Assembly (NCBI GenBank): GCA_022561635.1 | Contig: JADFQV010000007.1 | Coordinates: 1 to 57,564, forward strand | Reading direction: 5' to 3' | DNA: 57,564 nt | Source of the DNA: Chloroflexota bacterium | GTDB taxonomy: Bacteria; Chloroflexota; Dehalococcoidia; SM23-28-2; RBG-16-64-32 | In this document: positions 7,951-15,528 of the stretch, one piece after another | How the letters are laid out: each line of letters starts with the position of its first letter | Numbering within the stretch: position 1 is the stretch's first letter | Notes under the pieces: generated by a model | What the model saw: only the letters and a program-made list of their open reading frames with translations | Database searches by the model: none | What the model was told of the DNA's origin: nothing | Position numbers and translations under genes: made by a program

Positions 7951-8742
7951 TCAGTCCTTGACGGACTCGACGCGCAGCTTCGTGACGCCGGCAGGGGCGT
8001 CAACCTCGACTTCGTCGCCCTCGACGCAGCCGATGAGGGCCTTGCCCACCGGCGAGGCGCTGGAGATCTTGCCGTCGGCTGCGTTTGCTTCGGTTGGGCC
8101 GACGATCGCGTACTGAGTCTCGCGCCCGCTGGCGAGATTGGTGACAGTGACGGTGCAGCCGACGCGCACGCGCCCCGTGCCGCCGGCGCCGACGATCACA
8201 GCCCGCTTGAGCATCTCCTCAATGTCGCGTATACGGGCCTCGATTTGGCCCTGCTCATTCTTTGCCACATCCAGCGGCGCGTTCTCGCGGAAGTCTTTGT
8301 CGAGCATCGCCCTGCGGATGTCCTCGCGCACACTGATCCGCTGTTCCATTAGCGACTGGAGCTCCGCCTGAAGCGCGTCCACGCCTTCTTTCGTCAGTTC
8401 GATGTCGGTCGATGCGGCAGCACCGGCCGCGATCCCCCTCCTCGCCTTGGTGGCCTTCTTGAGGCGCAGGTGGGGCCCGAGGTTCTGCTCCAGCACGCCC
8501 TCCTTCTTCAGAAAGACGAAGAATCCCCGCACCTGTGCGGCGCGGCGGGATGTCTCAGGGCTGGAAGGACCCATCGCTTCGGCGTACGTCGCGACATCGT
8601 GTCCGCGCATGGCGCCGAGCGGCTTGTCGGAGCCATACCAGCGGCTCAGGCGATCGAGTTCGGCGAGCGCCGCGCGTCGGGCTGGGCCCTTCACGGTATC
8701 GATGTAAGAGGCGACAGCCTCACCTAGGGTGATTTCGGTCAC
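7951..8742 (-). CDS. GreA-type factor fused to an integrase-like (SAM-like) DNA-binding domain
   Basis: A 263-residue two-domain protein. Residues ~5-100 look like the N-terminal core-binding (SAM-like) domain of tyrosine recombinases (ending FFVFLKKEGVLEQNLGPHLR), with no catalytic domain. After a short Ala/Gly linker, residues ~110-263 are a complete GreA/GreB: coiled coil, then a FKBP-like C-terminal domain (GCTVTVTN...YAIVGPTEA...ISSASPVGKALIG). The coiled-coil tip reads DFRENAPLDVAKNEQ, so the two acids needed for RNA polymerase transcript cleavage (Asp and Glu of D-x2-E-N-A) are present. TAGAAT ends 8 nt before the GTG start and no Shine-Dalgarno is visible. Confidence 0.85.
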   Translation of the reverse strand: MTEITLGEAVASYIDTVKGPARRAALAELDRLSRWYGSDKPLGAMRGHDVATYAEAMGPSSPETSRRAAQVRGFFVFLKKEGVLEQNLGPHLRLKKATKARRGIAAGAAASTDIELTKEGVDALQAELQSLMEQRISVREDIRRAMLDKDFRENAPLDVAKNEQGQIEARIRDIEEMLKRAVIVGAGGTGRVRVGCTVTVTNLASGRETQYAIVGPTEANAADGKISSASPVGKALIGCVEGDEVEVDAPAGVTKLRVESVKD

Positions 8743-8793
8743 GGCTTCGCATTCTAGGAATGCCCGCGCCGAAAAGTCAACGCTGGGGGCTGC

Positions 8794-9729
8794 CTACGGG
8801 CTGAAGCCGGGAGGCGCCCGGTCATCAGTGGTGGCCGTCGGCGTGGACGGAGGAGAAGGCGGCGGAGTGGCCGTTGGCGCCACCGTCGCGCCGCCGGTGG
8901 GAGCCGGAGTCGGCTCGGTCGGCACGTCTGTGGGCTCGACCGGTGGTTCCGTGGGCTCGACCGCAGCGTCCGTGGGCGCTGGCGTCGCAGCACCGACGAC
9001 GACCGGATCAGGCACGTCGAAGCCGAGCACGTTTGCGATGTCGCGCGTCGCCGTGTCGATCGCCGCGATGACGGCCTGGTCTGCAGCGGTCCCGGGGGTG
9101 CCGCCGGATGACGTAAATATCGCAAGCATGCCGGGCAGGATCACTTCAAGTTCGGCCGCGCTCTCTTGCAGCTCCTCCGGAGTGGCGCTGGCGAGCTGAT
9201 CCAAAAGCGCCGAGATCGCCGTCAGGTCGGCGGACTGAATCTGGCCGCCGCTCTCAAGGCGATCGTAGATCGAGTCGACCTGGTTGCTCAGGTTGACAAC
9301 AACCGCTGAGCTGGACGGGTTTATCACAGCCGTGCCACCCTCGTCGCTGCCGCTTAGGTTGACGCCGCCGACGGTGATCGCCAGGACGGCGACGGCGACG
9401 GCCGCGGCCGCGGCAAAGCCGCCGAAGACGGGCTTGCGGAAGAGGCCGGACAGCCAGCCGCGCTTCTCGAAGCTGCCTTCGAGGCGGCGGAGGTTGCGGC
9501 GCGCAGCGGCGTCGGCGAGGAAGCGGCTGCGGATGCGCTGCTCGACGGCAGCGGGAGGTGTGTAAGACTGGAAGCTGTCAGAGACGCTGAGAGCGGTACG
9601 CAGCAGCGGCTCGAGCTCTTCGGCCTGGGCCGGGTAGAGCGCGAGCGAAGCCTCGAGGCTGCGGCGTCCTGCGAGGCCGGCCTCGATGCACTCTTCTAGT
9701 ATCTCGCTAAGCTTTTTCACTCTTCTCAT
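8794..9729 (-). CDS. Membrane protein, probable anti-sigma partner of the ECF factor
   Basis: A 311-residue single-pass protein: cytosolic N-terminus (~110 residues with a helical EECIEAGLAGRRSLEASL region), one transmembrane segment near 105-125, an extracellular helical region (~140-215), and a long Pro/Thr/Glu tail probably spanning the cell wall. The start lies inside the preceding sigma factor gene (23-nt overlap), so the two are co-translated. No zinc-type H-x3-C-x2-C anti-sigma motif is present, so the anti-sigma role rests on gene order and topology only. Confidence 0.75.
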   Translation of the reverse strand: MRRVKKLSEILEECIEAGLAGRRSLEASLALYPAQAEELEPLLRTALSVSDSFQSYTPPAAVEQRIRSRFLADAAARRNLRRLEGSFEKRGWLSGLFRKPVFGGFAAAAAVAVAVLAITVGGVNLSGSDEGGTAVINPSSSAVVVNLSNQVDSIYDRLESGGQIQSADLTAISALLDQLASATPEELQESAAELEVILPGMLAIFTSSGGTPGTAADQAVIAAIDTATRDIANVLGFDVPDPVVVGAATPAPTDAAVEPTEPPVEPTDVPTEPTPAPTGGATVAPTATPPPSPPSTPTATTDDRAPPGFSP

Positions 9730-10306
9730 ACACCTTTGGTTTGGGCCGTTTCTTTGGCTGACCCATCATTTCCCTTAGCTTTGCTATCGCCTTATGTTGT
9801 ATGACCTTTACGTTGCCTTCTCCCTTGCCCATTGCACGAGCGGTTTCCGCAACCGTGAGACCTGCCGCGAACCGCAAGGAGATCACCTGCCGCTGAGCGT
9901 CCGGCAGGCTTTTCGCTGCCTGCATCACCTCACTCAGGGCCACGCGTTTCTCTACGAGTTCTTCGGGCCCTGCTGAGTCGACCGGCATGCCGTCGTTCAG
10001 CTGACTGGACCGGCCCCTGGCGGTTTCCTTGCGCCGCTGGCTGATGACCGCGTTGTGTGCGATGCGGAACAGCCAAGCTGAGAAGGGTGCCTTGCGATGC
10101 TCGAAACGCTTGATCGCCTCAAGCACGCGCATGAAGACTTCTTCCGTCAGGTCCTCGGCGTCGTATGTGTTGCCCGTGCGGGCAAGTATGTAACGGTACA
10201 GCCGAGGGAAATAAGTCTGATATAGCTCTGACAGCGCGGCCTGGTCGCCGGCTTTGGCTGCGTCTACAAGTAGACGTTCAGCCTGAGCATCGCTATTAGG
10301 GCTCAC
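9707..10306 (-). CDS. ECF-type RNA polymerase sigma factor
   Basis: A 199-residue sigma-70 family protein of ECF size. Region 2 is at ~25-95 (DAEDLTEEVFMRVLEAI, then FSAWLFRIAHNAVISQ), and the region 4 helix-turn-helix at ~130-180 (LPDAQRQVISLRF, LTVAETARAMGKGEGNVKV). A Lys-rich tail follows. It is the first gene of a two-gene unit with the membrane protein overlapping its 3' end, which suggests release in response to an envelope signal. The 200-bp gap upstream is shared with the divergent sortase promoter. Confidence 0.92.
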   Translation of the reverse strand: MSPNSDAQAERLLVDAAKAGDQAALSELYQTYFPRLYRYILARTGNTYDAEDLTEEVFMRVLEAIKRFEHRKAPFSAWLFRIAHNAVISQRRKETARGRSSQLNDGMPVDSAGPEELVEKRVALSEVMQAAKSLPDAQRQVISLRFAAGLTVAETARAMGKGEGNVKVIQHKAIAKLREMMGQPKKRPKPKVYEKSEKA

Positions 10307-10470
10307 TGGGCAATCCTCCCATTAAGCCCCCCAATTTGGCCTGAGTGGCGGTTGCCCGTGTATCTTACCCTATTTTCCCCGTCACTTGATGAAACGCAGC
10401 CCCATGTGGAAAAGTTACCTCGATAGCGCATCAAATCCGAGTCCCACACTCATCGACGCTCGTATTCACG

Positions 10471-10506
10471 TTGTGTTCACCGAGATTCAATTGGTATCCT
10501 CTGACC
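10471..10506 (+). promoter_or_regulatory. Promoter of sortase gene, leaderless layout
   Basis: TTGTGT at 10471 and TATCCT at 10495-10500, spaced by 18 bp. The GTG start at 10507 follows after 6 nt, so transcription should begin at or next to the start codon. No Shine-Dalgarno is seen. Confidence 0.55.
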
Positions 10507-11250
10507 GTGAAGGCTATGCACATTTTCGCCGGTAGGCGGCGCCTGGTGGCGGGCGTTAGCCTTGGCTTGGCGTCCGCTTTGGTGCTCGTCTTTGCCATCG
10601 TCGTCATCGTCTCCAGCGCCGTCAGTGATGACCTGGGCCTCCCCAGCGACGGCTCGCTGGCCGAAATTCTAGAGGACGATTCGCCCTCAGGCAACGTGGG
10701 AGTTGTCGGCGCCGACGAGCCAGAGCTCGTCTCGGTTCCCCAGGGTCCTCTGCCTGTTCGCGTTGACATACGTGGCATCTTCATCGACGCTCCGGTCATC
10801 ACGCTCGGTGTCGGCGACGACACGATTCCGGAAGTGCCCCAGCGGCCTGACCAGATCGCCTGGTACAACTTTAGCGCAACACCGGGTCAGAACAACAACG
10901 CCGTATTCAGCGGACATGTTGATTGGCAAACATCTGGCGGCGACCCGATTCCCGGCGTCTTCTACCGCCTTCGCGAGCTGCGCATCGGTGACACGATCAC
11001 CGTGACCCTGGAGAACGATGAGGTGCTGGAGTACCGAGTGACTGGAAACGTTGCCACCTCCTACGATGACCCCAACATCATCCGGTCGATGGACCAGACG
11101 GTGCGCGACGTCATTACGTTGATAACCTGCGGCGGTTCGTGGGAGTACGACCCAGCCAAGGACAACGGTGGCAATTACAGCCATAGAGTCGTCGTGCGTG
11201 CGGAGCGGGTTCAGCCCGCGGCCGCGGCGGTAATCCCGGCTACCAACTAG
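10507..11250 (+). CDS. Class F-like sortase
   Basis: A membrane-anchored cysteine transpeptidase of 247 residues. An N-terminal transmembrane helix (~12-35) and an acidic linker lead into a sortase beta-barrel. The catalytic triad is visible: His in VFSGHVDW, Cys in TLITCGG, Arg in SHRVVVRAER. The compact single-domain form and the ITCGG context fit class F enzymes of Actinobacteria and Chloroflexota. I chose GTG 10507 because a -10 box ends 6 nt before it. No LPxTG-type substrate is seen in this window. It converges on, and slightly overlaps, the CAP gene. Confidence 0.88.
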   Translation: MKAMHIFAGRRRLVAGVSLGLASALVLVFAIVVIVSSAVSDDLGLPSDGSLAEILEDDSPSGNVGVVGADEPELVSVPQGPLPVRVDIRGIFIDAPVITLGVGDDTIPEVPQRPDQIAWYNFSATPGQNNNAVFSGHVDWQTSGGDPIPGVFYRLRELRIGDTITVTLENDEVLEYRVTGNVATSYDDPNIIRSMDQTVRDVITLITCGGSWEYDPAKDNGGNYSHRVVVRAERVQPAAAAVIPATN

Positions 11251-12250
11251 ACGGCGCGAAGAACAGTGTCGCGCTGCGGCCTGCGCCGACGAACGCCCGG
11301 CGTCCGCCGTCACGGGCGTCCCAGGCGTCGCTCACCCTTCGCAACGAGCGCCACCAGGAACCGTTGGAGTCGTTCGGGGTCGCGGCCTTGATCTCGGGCG
11401 TTGGTGTGCTCACGGGTGTGCTCGTTGGCTTGCTAGCCGATGTCTCTGCCGGCGTGTCTCTGCCAGTGGCTGGCGGCGTGTGCGTAGGCGCGGGCGGAGG
11501 CGGTGCCTTGACCGAGTCCTGAAGATCATCCTGCTCGACGGGCGCGGCAGTGGTTATCGGCTGCGGCTCGGCTGTGGGCGGAGCAGGCGGCGGTGCCGTT
11601 GGCGCTGGCGGCGGCGGCGGTGGTGGAGCTGGTGGCGGCGGCGGTGGCGGTGTTGTGTGTCCGCCGAACTCCGTGGCCCAGTACCAGCCAAAGGTCGAGC
11701 CCGCGTCGAACTTGCGCGCGATGCCGATGACCGTGTAGTGCTCGCCCAGCATGTTGACGTTGTGCCCCGGCGATCCCGTCCACATCTCGAACGCTGCCTG
11801 CGCACCTTCCGTCCCGGCGACGAGGTTTTCTCCCCGCCAGGTGTTATAGGCATAGCCCATCTGGTCCATGCGCACGAACGGATCACGGCCCAGGGAGTCT
11901 GTGTGGCTAAAGTAGTCCTTGGACGCCATATCGTTGGCCATCCAGAGCGCGACTCCGTTTAGCTGCGGATCGAGGGCCAGTGTCCCGAGGCCCTGCGCCG
12001 AGCGATAATTGTTGATGATGCTAAGAAACGCCTGCTCCTCGGAATCGAGCGCCGTTGCCGCCCGCGTGTCGACTGCGACCAGCGCCGCGACGGCCAATAC
12101 CGCCAGGAGCGGTATGACGGCGAAAAAGCGAGCAATTCTGGGCCATTGGTGGGCCGATATGGCCTCTGGGGGTCGTGTGTCGCCCTCTAGCGGGACCGCG
12201 AGCTTGCTGTGCGCCTGTGGGGCCGTGCGCCCGTCACTACCGTTTATCAT
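11240..12250 (-). CDS. Secreted CAP/SCP-domain protein with Pro-rich tail
   Basis: 336 residues: a ~40-residue cytosolic leader, a transmembrane/signal segment (~42-65), then a CAP (PR-1/YkwD-like) domain at ~75-200. Family motifs are FSHTDSLGRDPF, WRGENLV, MWTGSPGHNVNML and WYWATEFGG, giving the usual His/Glu/His cavity residues. Next comes a ~120-residue Pro/Thr-rich stretch with two runs of seven or more prolines, and a basic, Trp-bearing C-terminus (SWWRSLRRVSDAW). Probably a cell-surface protein; bacterial CAP proteins have varied and mostly unknown functions. The 11-nt overlap with the sortase gene is at the convergent 3' ends. Confidence 0.88.
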   Translation of the reverse strand: MINGSDGRTAPQAHSKLAVPLEGDTRPPEAISAHQWPRIARFFAVIPLLAVLAVAALVAVDTRAATALDSEEQAFLSIINNYRSAQGLGTLALDPQLNGVALWMANDMASKDYFSHTDSLGRDPFVRMDQMGYAYNTWRGENLVAGTEGAQAAFEMWTGSPGHNVNMLGEHYTVIGIARKFDAGSTFGWYWATEFGGHTTPPPPPPPAPPPPPPPAPTAPPPAPPTAEPQPITTAAPVEQDDLQDSVKAPPPPAPTHTPPATGRDTPAETSASKPTSTPVSTPTPEIKAATPNDSNGSWWRSLRRVSDAWDARDGGRRAFVGAGRSATLFFAPSSW

Positions 12251-12288
12251 TCAAAGGGCAAGATGACCACCGCTGGGTGTCGTTACGA

Positions 12289-13002
12289 ATGGACGCACTA
12301 GCCACCGTTTTGAAAGAGTTAAGGCTCGGTTTGTCCCCGGATAAGGCCGCCTCCCTCGCCCGCTACGCCGCGATGATTCGTGCCGAGCGCGAACGCTCAG
12401 CGCTCGTCTCCCGCGGGAGCATGGAAGCGATCGAGCGGCGGCACTTCGCGGAGTCGCTGGCGCTGCTCAGCGCGCTGGAGGAGCGGGAGCTGCTCCTCTC
12501 GCCCGTGCTCGACATCGGTAGCGGCGCCGGCCTTCCGGGGCTGCCGATCAAGATCGCCCGGCCCGGCCTGCGCCTGACTCTGCTCGAGTCGAACGAGAAG
12601 AAGGCAGAGTTCATCGAACGGGTGATCGTCGAGCTGTCGCTGGATGGCGCGAGCGTCCTCAGCGGGCGTGCGGAGGACGCCGGCCGCCTGCCAGAGCACC
12701 GAGCCGCCTACGCCCTGGTGCTGGCGCGGGCGGTGGCGCCGCTTCGGGTACTCGCGGAGTTGGCTCTGCCGTTCTTGGCGATCGGCGGAGTGCTGGCGGC
12801 GCCGAAGGGCAGCGCGGCCACGAGGGAGGTCCGCGAGGCGCAGGCGGCGCTGGAGGAGCTGGGCGGGGCGGTCGAGGATACGGCGCGCCTGATAACGCCG
12901 TCACAGGAACGGGCGCCGACACTGCTGATCGTGCGTAAGACGGGCGAAACGCCTGAGCGCTACCCGCGACGGCCCGGTATTCCGCGCAAACGTCCGTTAT
13001 AG
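12289..13002 (+). CDS. rsmG: 16S rRNA (guanine527-N7)-methyltransferase
   Basis: A 237-residue SAM-dependent methyltransferase that modifies G527 in the 530 loop of 16S rRNA. Signatures are RHFAESLALL, the SAM motif VLDIGSGAGLPGLPIKIARP, LLESNEKKAEFIE and LARAVAPL. ATG 12289 gives a protein of family length starting MDALATV; the longer open frame upstream overlaps the divergent CAP gene. The usual gidA/parA neighbours are absent. A basic C-terminal tail (YPRRPGIPRKRPL) is longer than usual. Confidence 0.93.
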   Translation: MDALATVLKELRLGLSPDKAASLARYAAMIRAERERSALVSRGSMEAIERRHFAESLALLSALEERELLLSPVLDIGSGAGLPGLPIKIARPGLRLTLLESNEKKAEFIERVIVELSLDGASVLSGRAEDAGRLPEHRAAYALVLARAVAPLRVLAELALPFLAIGGVLAAPKGSAATREVREAQAALEELGGAVEDTARLITPSQERAPTLLIVRKTGETPERYPRRPGIPRKRPL

Positions 13003-13109
13003 CGCCCTGCAGGGGATTCAGGCGTTCGGCGGTGATACAATATCGGCGATTTACGGCTATGACGCGACTTACCCGGCGCACCCCGATCGGAAGCGAAGGC
13101 GCACGGACG

Positions 13110-13706
13110 ATGGGCTGGCTTGGCCGCATCGCTCGGCTCGACTTCACCGTCTTCGACGAGTTGCGCTCCGATCGCTCGGCGACCCCGGTCGCCGTCGTTA
13201 TCGTCCTCGCCGCCAGCGTGCTGGCCGGCATCGGTACGCTGCTCTGGGCGCTGCAGCACGAAAACTTCGGTGGACACCACAATGTCGACGTGATGGAAGT
13301 GTTCCTCAAGGCCGTCATCATTGGCAGCATCGTGCAGACGGGCGTCTGGTTTGCCTGGGTCTACATCACGTACATGCTGGCGGCACGCATCTTCGGCTCG
13401 GCCGTGCACTTTGGCGAACTGACGCGGGTGATGGGGTTCGCCTTCGCCCCGGTGGCGCTGAGCCTGCTGATTGCGATCGCGCCGCTGGCGGTGCCGTTCG
13501 GCCTGCTGGCGTTCGGCATAACGCTGATGCTAATGACGGCGGCGGTGGAGCGGGCGGCGGAGATCGAACCGCGGCAGGCGATGCTCTCTACGCTGGGCGG
13601 GTTCGCCGTCTTCCTCATGTTCATGGGCGCCTTCGCCAATGTGATGGAGGTCGCCACGTTCGGTGGCCTGGCACCGGGCATCCTCTTCTTCTCACTCGAC
13701 TTCTAG
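13110..13706 (+). CDS. Yip1-like polytopic membrane protein
   Basis: About 198 residues with five hydrophobic segments and a short cytosolic N-terminus (MGWLGRIARLDFTVFDEL) typical of bacterial Yip1-domain proteins, whose function is unknown. The pattern of small residues and Pro in FAFAPVALSLLIAIAPLAVPFG fits the family. The start is uncertain: an in-frame ATG at 13059 would add 17 residues, and neither start has a convincing Shine-Dalgarno. It follows rsmG by ~100 nt and may have its own TACAAT box at 13036. Confidence 0.75.
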   Translation: MGWLGRIARLDFTVFDELRSDRSATPVAVVIVLAASVLAGIGTLLWALQHENFGGHHNVDVMEVFLKAVIIGSIVQTGVWFAWVYITYMLAARIFGSAVHFGELTRVMGFAFAPVALSLLIAIAPLAVPFGLLAFGITLMLMTAAVERAAEIEPRQAMLSTLGGFAVFLMFMGAFANVMEVATFGGLAPGILFFSLDF

Positions 13707-13799
13707 GCTCACCCGACCTAGGCCATTGGCGCCGCGCTGCGATAAGCTGGCCCCAATCGGCCAGGTAATCAAGCTAAACAAGCAGAGGAGATTCGCCCT

Positions 13800-14684
13800 A
13801 TGAAGGTTGGACTGCAGATCCCATACTTTACCTGGCCCGGAGGCGCTGTTCAGATGGGGGAGACGCTGGCGGACATTGCGCGGACGGCCGAGGACGCCGG
13901 CTTCGACTCCGCCTGGGTGATGGACCACTACTTCCAGATCCCGATGGTGGGCCCCGCCGAAGCCGACATGCTCGAGGCATACACCACCCTGGGCTACCTC
14001 GCCGGGCAGACAAAGCGGCTGACGCTGGGCGTGATGGTCACCGGCGTTACCTACCGTCATCCCGGCGTCCTGATCAAGCAGGTGACGACGCTCGACGTGC
14101 TGTCTGGCGGGCGAGCCTGGCTGGGCATCGGCGCCGCCTGGTTCGACCGCGAGCACGAGGGGCTGGGGGTGCCGTACCCATCGCTCAAAGAGCGCTTCGA
14201 GCGGTTGGAGGAGACGCTGCAGATCGCCCACCAGATGTGGGACGTGGACAACAACGGGCCGTTCGACGGTAAGCATTACCAGCTGAAGGAGACGCTGAAC
14301 GTTCCGGCTTCCCTCTCGAAGCCGCACCCGCGCATCCTCATCGGCGGCACGGGCGAGAAGAAGACGCTGCGCTTCGTGGCCAAGTACGCCGACGCCTGCA
14401 ACATCATCGCCATGCAGGGTGAGGACTTCGTGCGCCAGAAGCTGGACGTCCTGCGCGGCCATTGCGAGCGCGAGGGCCGCAACTACGACGACATCGAGAA
14501 GACGGTGCTATTCGTGATGAACCCGGGCCCGAACGGCGAGAACGCCGGCCAGCTCGTTGACCAGTTTGGAAAGCTGGCGGAGGCCGGCGCGCAGACGGTC
14601 ATCGGCGCGGTGATGGGTGTCGAGAACCTGAAGCCGCTGGAGGCGATGGGCAAGGACGTCATCCCGCAGGTGGCGAGCCTCTGA
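13800..14684 (+). CDS. LLM-class flavin/F420-dependent oxidoreductase
   Basis: A 294-residue TIM-barrel protein of the luciferase-like monooxygenase superfamily, in the F420-dependent branch by its N-terminus (VGLQIPYF) and the segments FDSAWVMDHYF, LGVMVTGVTYRHP and AWLGIGAAWFDREHEGLGVPYP. GAGGAGA just upstream of ATG 13800 is a strong ribosome-binding site. Substrate cannot be deduced. The gene stands alone, convergent with the HxlR regulator. Confidence 0.9.
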   Translation: MKVGLQIPYFTWPGGAVQMGETLADIARTAEDAGFDSAWVMDHYFQIPMVGPAEADMLEAYTTLGYLAGQTKRLTLGVMVTGVTYRHPGVLIKQVTTLDVLSGGRAWLGIGAAWFDREHEGLGVPYPSLKERFERLEETLQIAHQMWDVDNNGPFDGKHYQLKETLNVPASLSKPHPRILIGGTGEKKTLRFVAKYADACNIIAMQGEDFVRQKLDVLRGHCEREGRNYDDIEKTVLFVMNPGPNGENAGQLVDQFGKLAEAGAQTVIGAVMGVENLKPLEAMGKDVIPQVASL

Positions 14685-14722
14685 CGGAACGGCGCAACAA
14701 GGCTCGCGAGGGCGCTGGCCGC

Positions 14723-15076
14723 TCAGCCTGTCGGCGCAGAGACTTCCGACGCCGCTTCCCAGCGCTCCGCCCAGCCGGAGACGGCGCCGATCACGGAGTC
14801 CAGGTCGCGGCCTTTGGCTGTGAGTGCGTACTCCACCCGAACCGGTGTCTCTGGAACGACCGTGCGGGTGACGATGCCTTCGGCCTCCAGCTCCCTGAGC
14901 CGCTCGGCAAGCATGCGGTCGCTGAGGCCTGGGACAGTTTCGCAGATCGCGCTGAAGCGCGAGACGCCGCTGAGGAGGGCGCGCAGGATGGCGCCGGTCC
15001 AACGCCGCCCGATCAGTTCGACCGCGCGGTGATACTTCGGGCAGAAGGGCCCCATGTCGCTGTCCATCGCTTCCAT
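14723..15076 (-). CDS. HxlR-family transcriptional regulator
   Basis: A 117-residue winged-helix repressor/activator. Typical features are the N-terminal CPKYHRAVELIGRRWTGAILRALL (thiol-sensing-type Cys followed by the first helix), SDRMLAERLRELEAEGIVTR for the recognition helix and wing, and a YALTAKGRDL segment. ATG 15076 is chosen; ATGs at 15067 and 15058 are alternatives. Two identical-format inverted repeats lie between it and the divergent small zinc-ribbon gene, one only 2 nt before this start codon, which implies autoregulation. Confidence 0.9.
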   Translation of the reverse strand: MEAMDSDMGPFCPKYHRAVELIGRRWTGAILRALLSGVSRFSAICETVPGLSDRMLAERLRELEAEGIVTRTVVPETPVRVEYALTAKGRDLDSVIGAVSGWAERWEAASEVSAPTG

Positions 15077-15077
15077 T

Positions 15078-15092
15078 CTTACGCTTCGTAAG
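15078..15092. promoter_or_regulatory. HxlR operator 1
   Basis: Perfect inverted repeat CTTAC-GCTTC-GTAAG directly upstream of the HxlR start codon. It shares arms and spacing with the second site 51 bp away. Confidence 0.65.
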
Positions 15093-15096
15093 AGAC

Positions 15097-15126
15097 TTGA
15101 CAAGTGTAATCTAACCGTCCTACAGT
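15097..15126 (+). promoter_or_regulatory. Promoter between the two HxlR operators
   Basis: TTGACA at 15097-15102 and TACAGT at 15121-15126, spacing 18 bp, reading toward the zinc-ribbon gene. Operator 1 abuts the -35 and operator 2 covers the likely start point. Confidence 0.6.
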
Positions 15127-15128
15127 AG

Positions 15129-15143
15129 CTTACCCAAAGTAAG
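15129..15143. promoter_or_regulatory. HxlR operator 2
   Basis: Perfect inverted repeat CTTAC-CCAAA-GTAAG with the same arms and 5-bp spacer as operator 1. Centres are 51 bp apart, close to five helical turns, so both face the same side of the DNA. Confidence 0.65.
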
Positions 15144-15211
15144 TATGCCGCTGCCCGTCCAAGATCGAAGACGCAGCGTATATGCAGCAGAGGGGAGTAA
15201 AGGAGGACCCG

Positions 15212-15388
15212 GTGAACCTTAAAGCTTGCGGCCGCTGCGGCGGCGACCAGATCCGTGAAGAGGTGCTGGGCGAGACCGAGCTGGTCTGCCTGCAGTGCGG
15301 GCAAAGGGAGTTCACACCACCAGATAAGGTACCCGGCTACATGACCGTCGCCCGCAAGAGGGCCCGCCGGGCTCGCCGGGCGGCCTGA
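15212..15388 (+). CDS. Small zinc-ribbon protein
   Basis: A 58-residue protein with two Cys pairs, CGRCGG and CLQCGQ, 17-18 residues apart, forming a zinc ribbon, and a basic C-terminal tail (RKRARRARRAA) suited to nucleic-acid binding. The GTG start is fixed by AGGAGG at 15201-15206, 5 nt upstream. It is transcribed from the operator-flanked promoter, divergent from HxlR, and is therefore the likely regulated target. Function unknown. Confidence 0.75.
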   Translation: MNLKACGRCGGDQIREEVLGETELVCLQCGQREFTPPDKVPGYMTVARKRARRARRAA

Positions 15389-15528
15389 AGCCCGTCATCT
15401 CAGCCAAACCGGATCTGGCCCGCCGCCGGAGTCCGGCTCTTTATACCCGCCGCGTGCTTGACCCGGCTCTTTAGCGTGTGCTCAACTAGGCGCGCAAACC
15501 TTCGCCCCAACACTGATCGGAGAAGCCC

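Noticed and set aside
12263-12301. 12-codon ORF across the rsmG start
   Set aside because: It has AAAGGG nearby, but the frame and composition look random and there is no promoter in the leaderless position.
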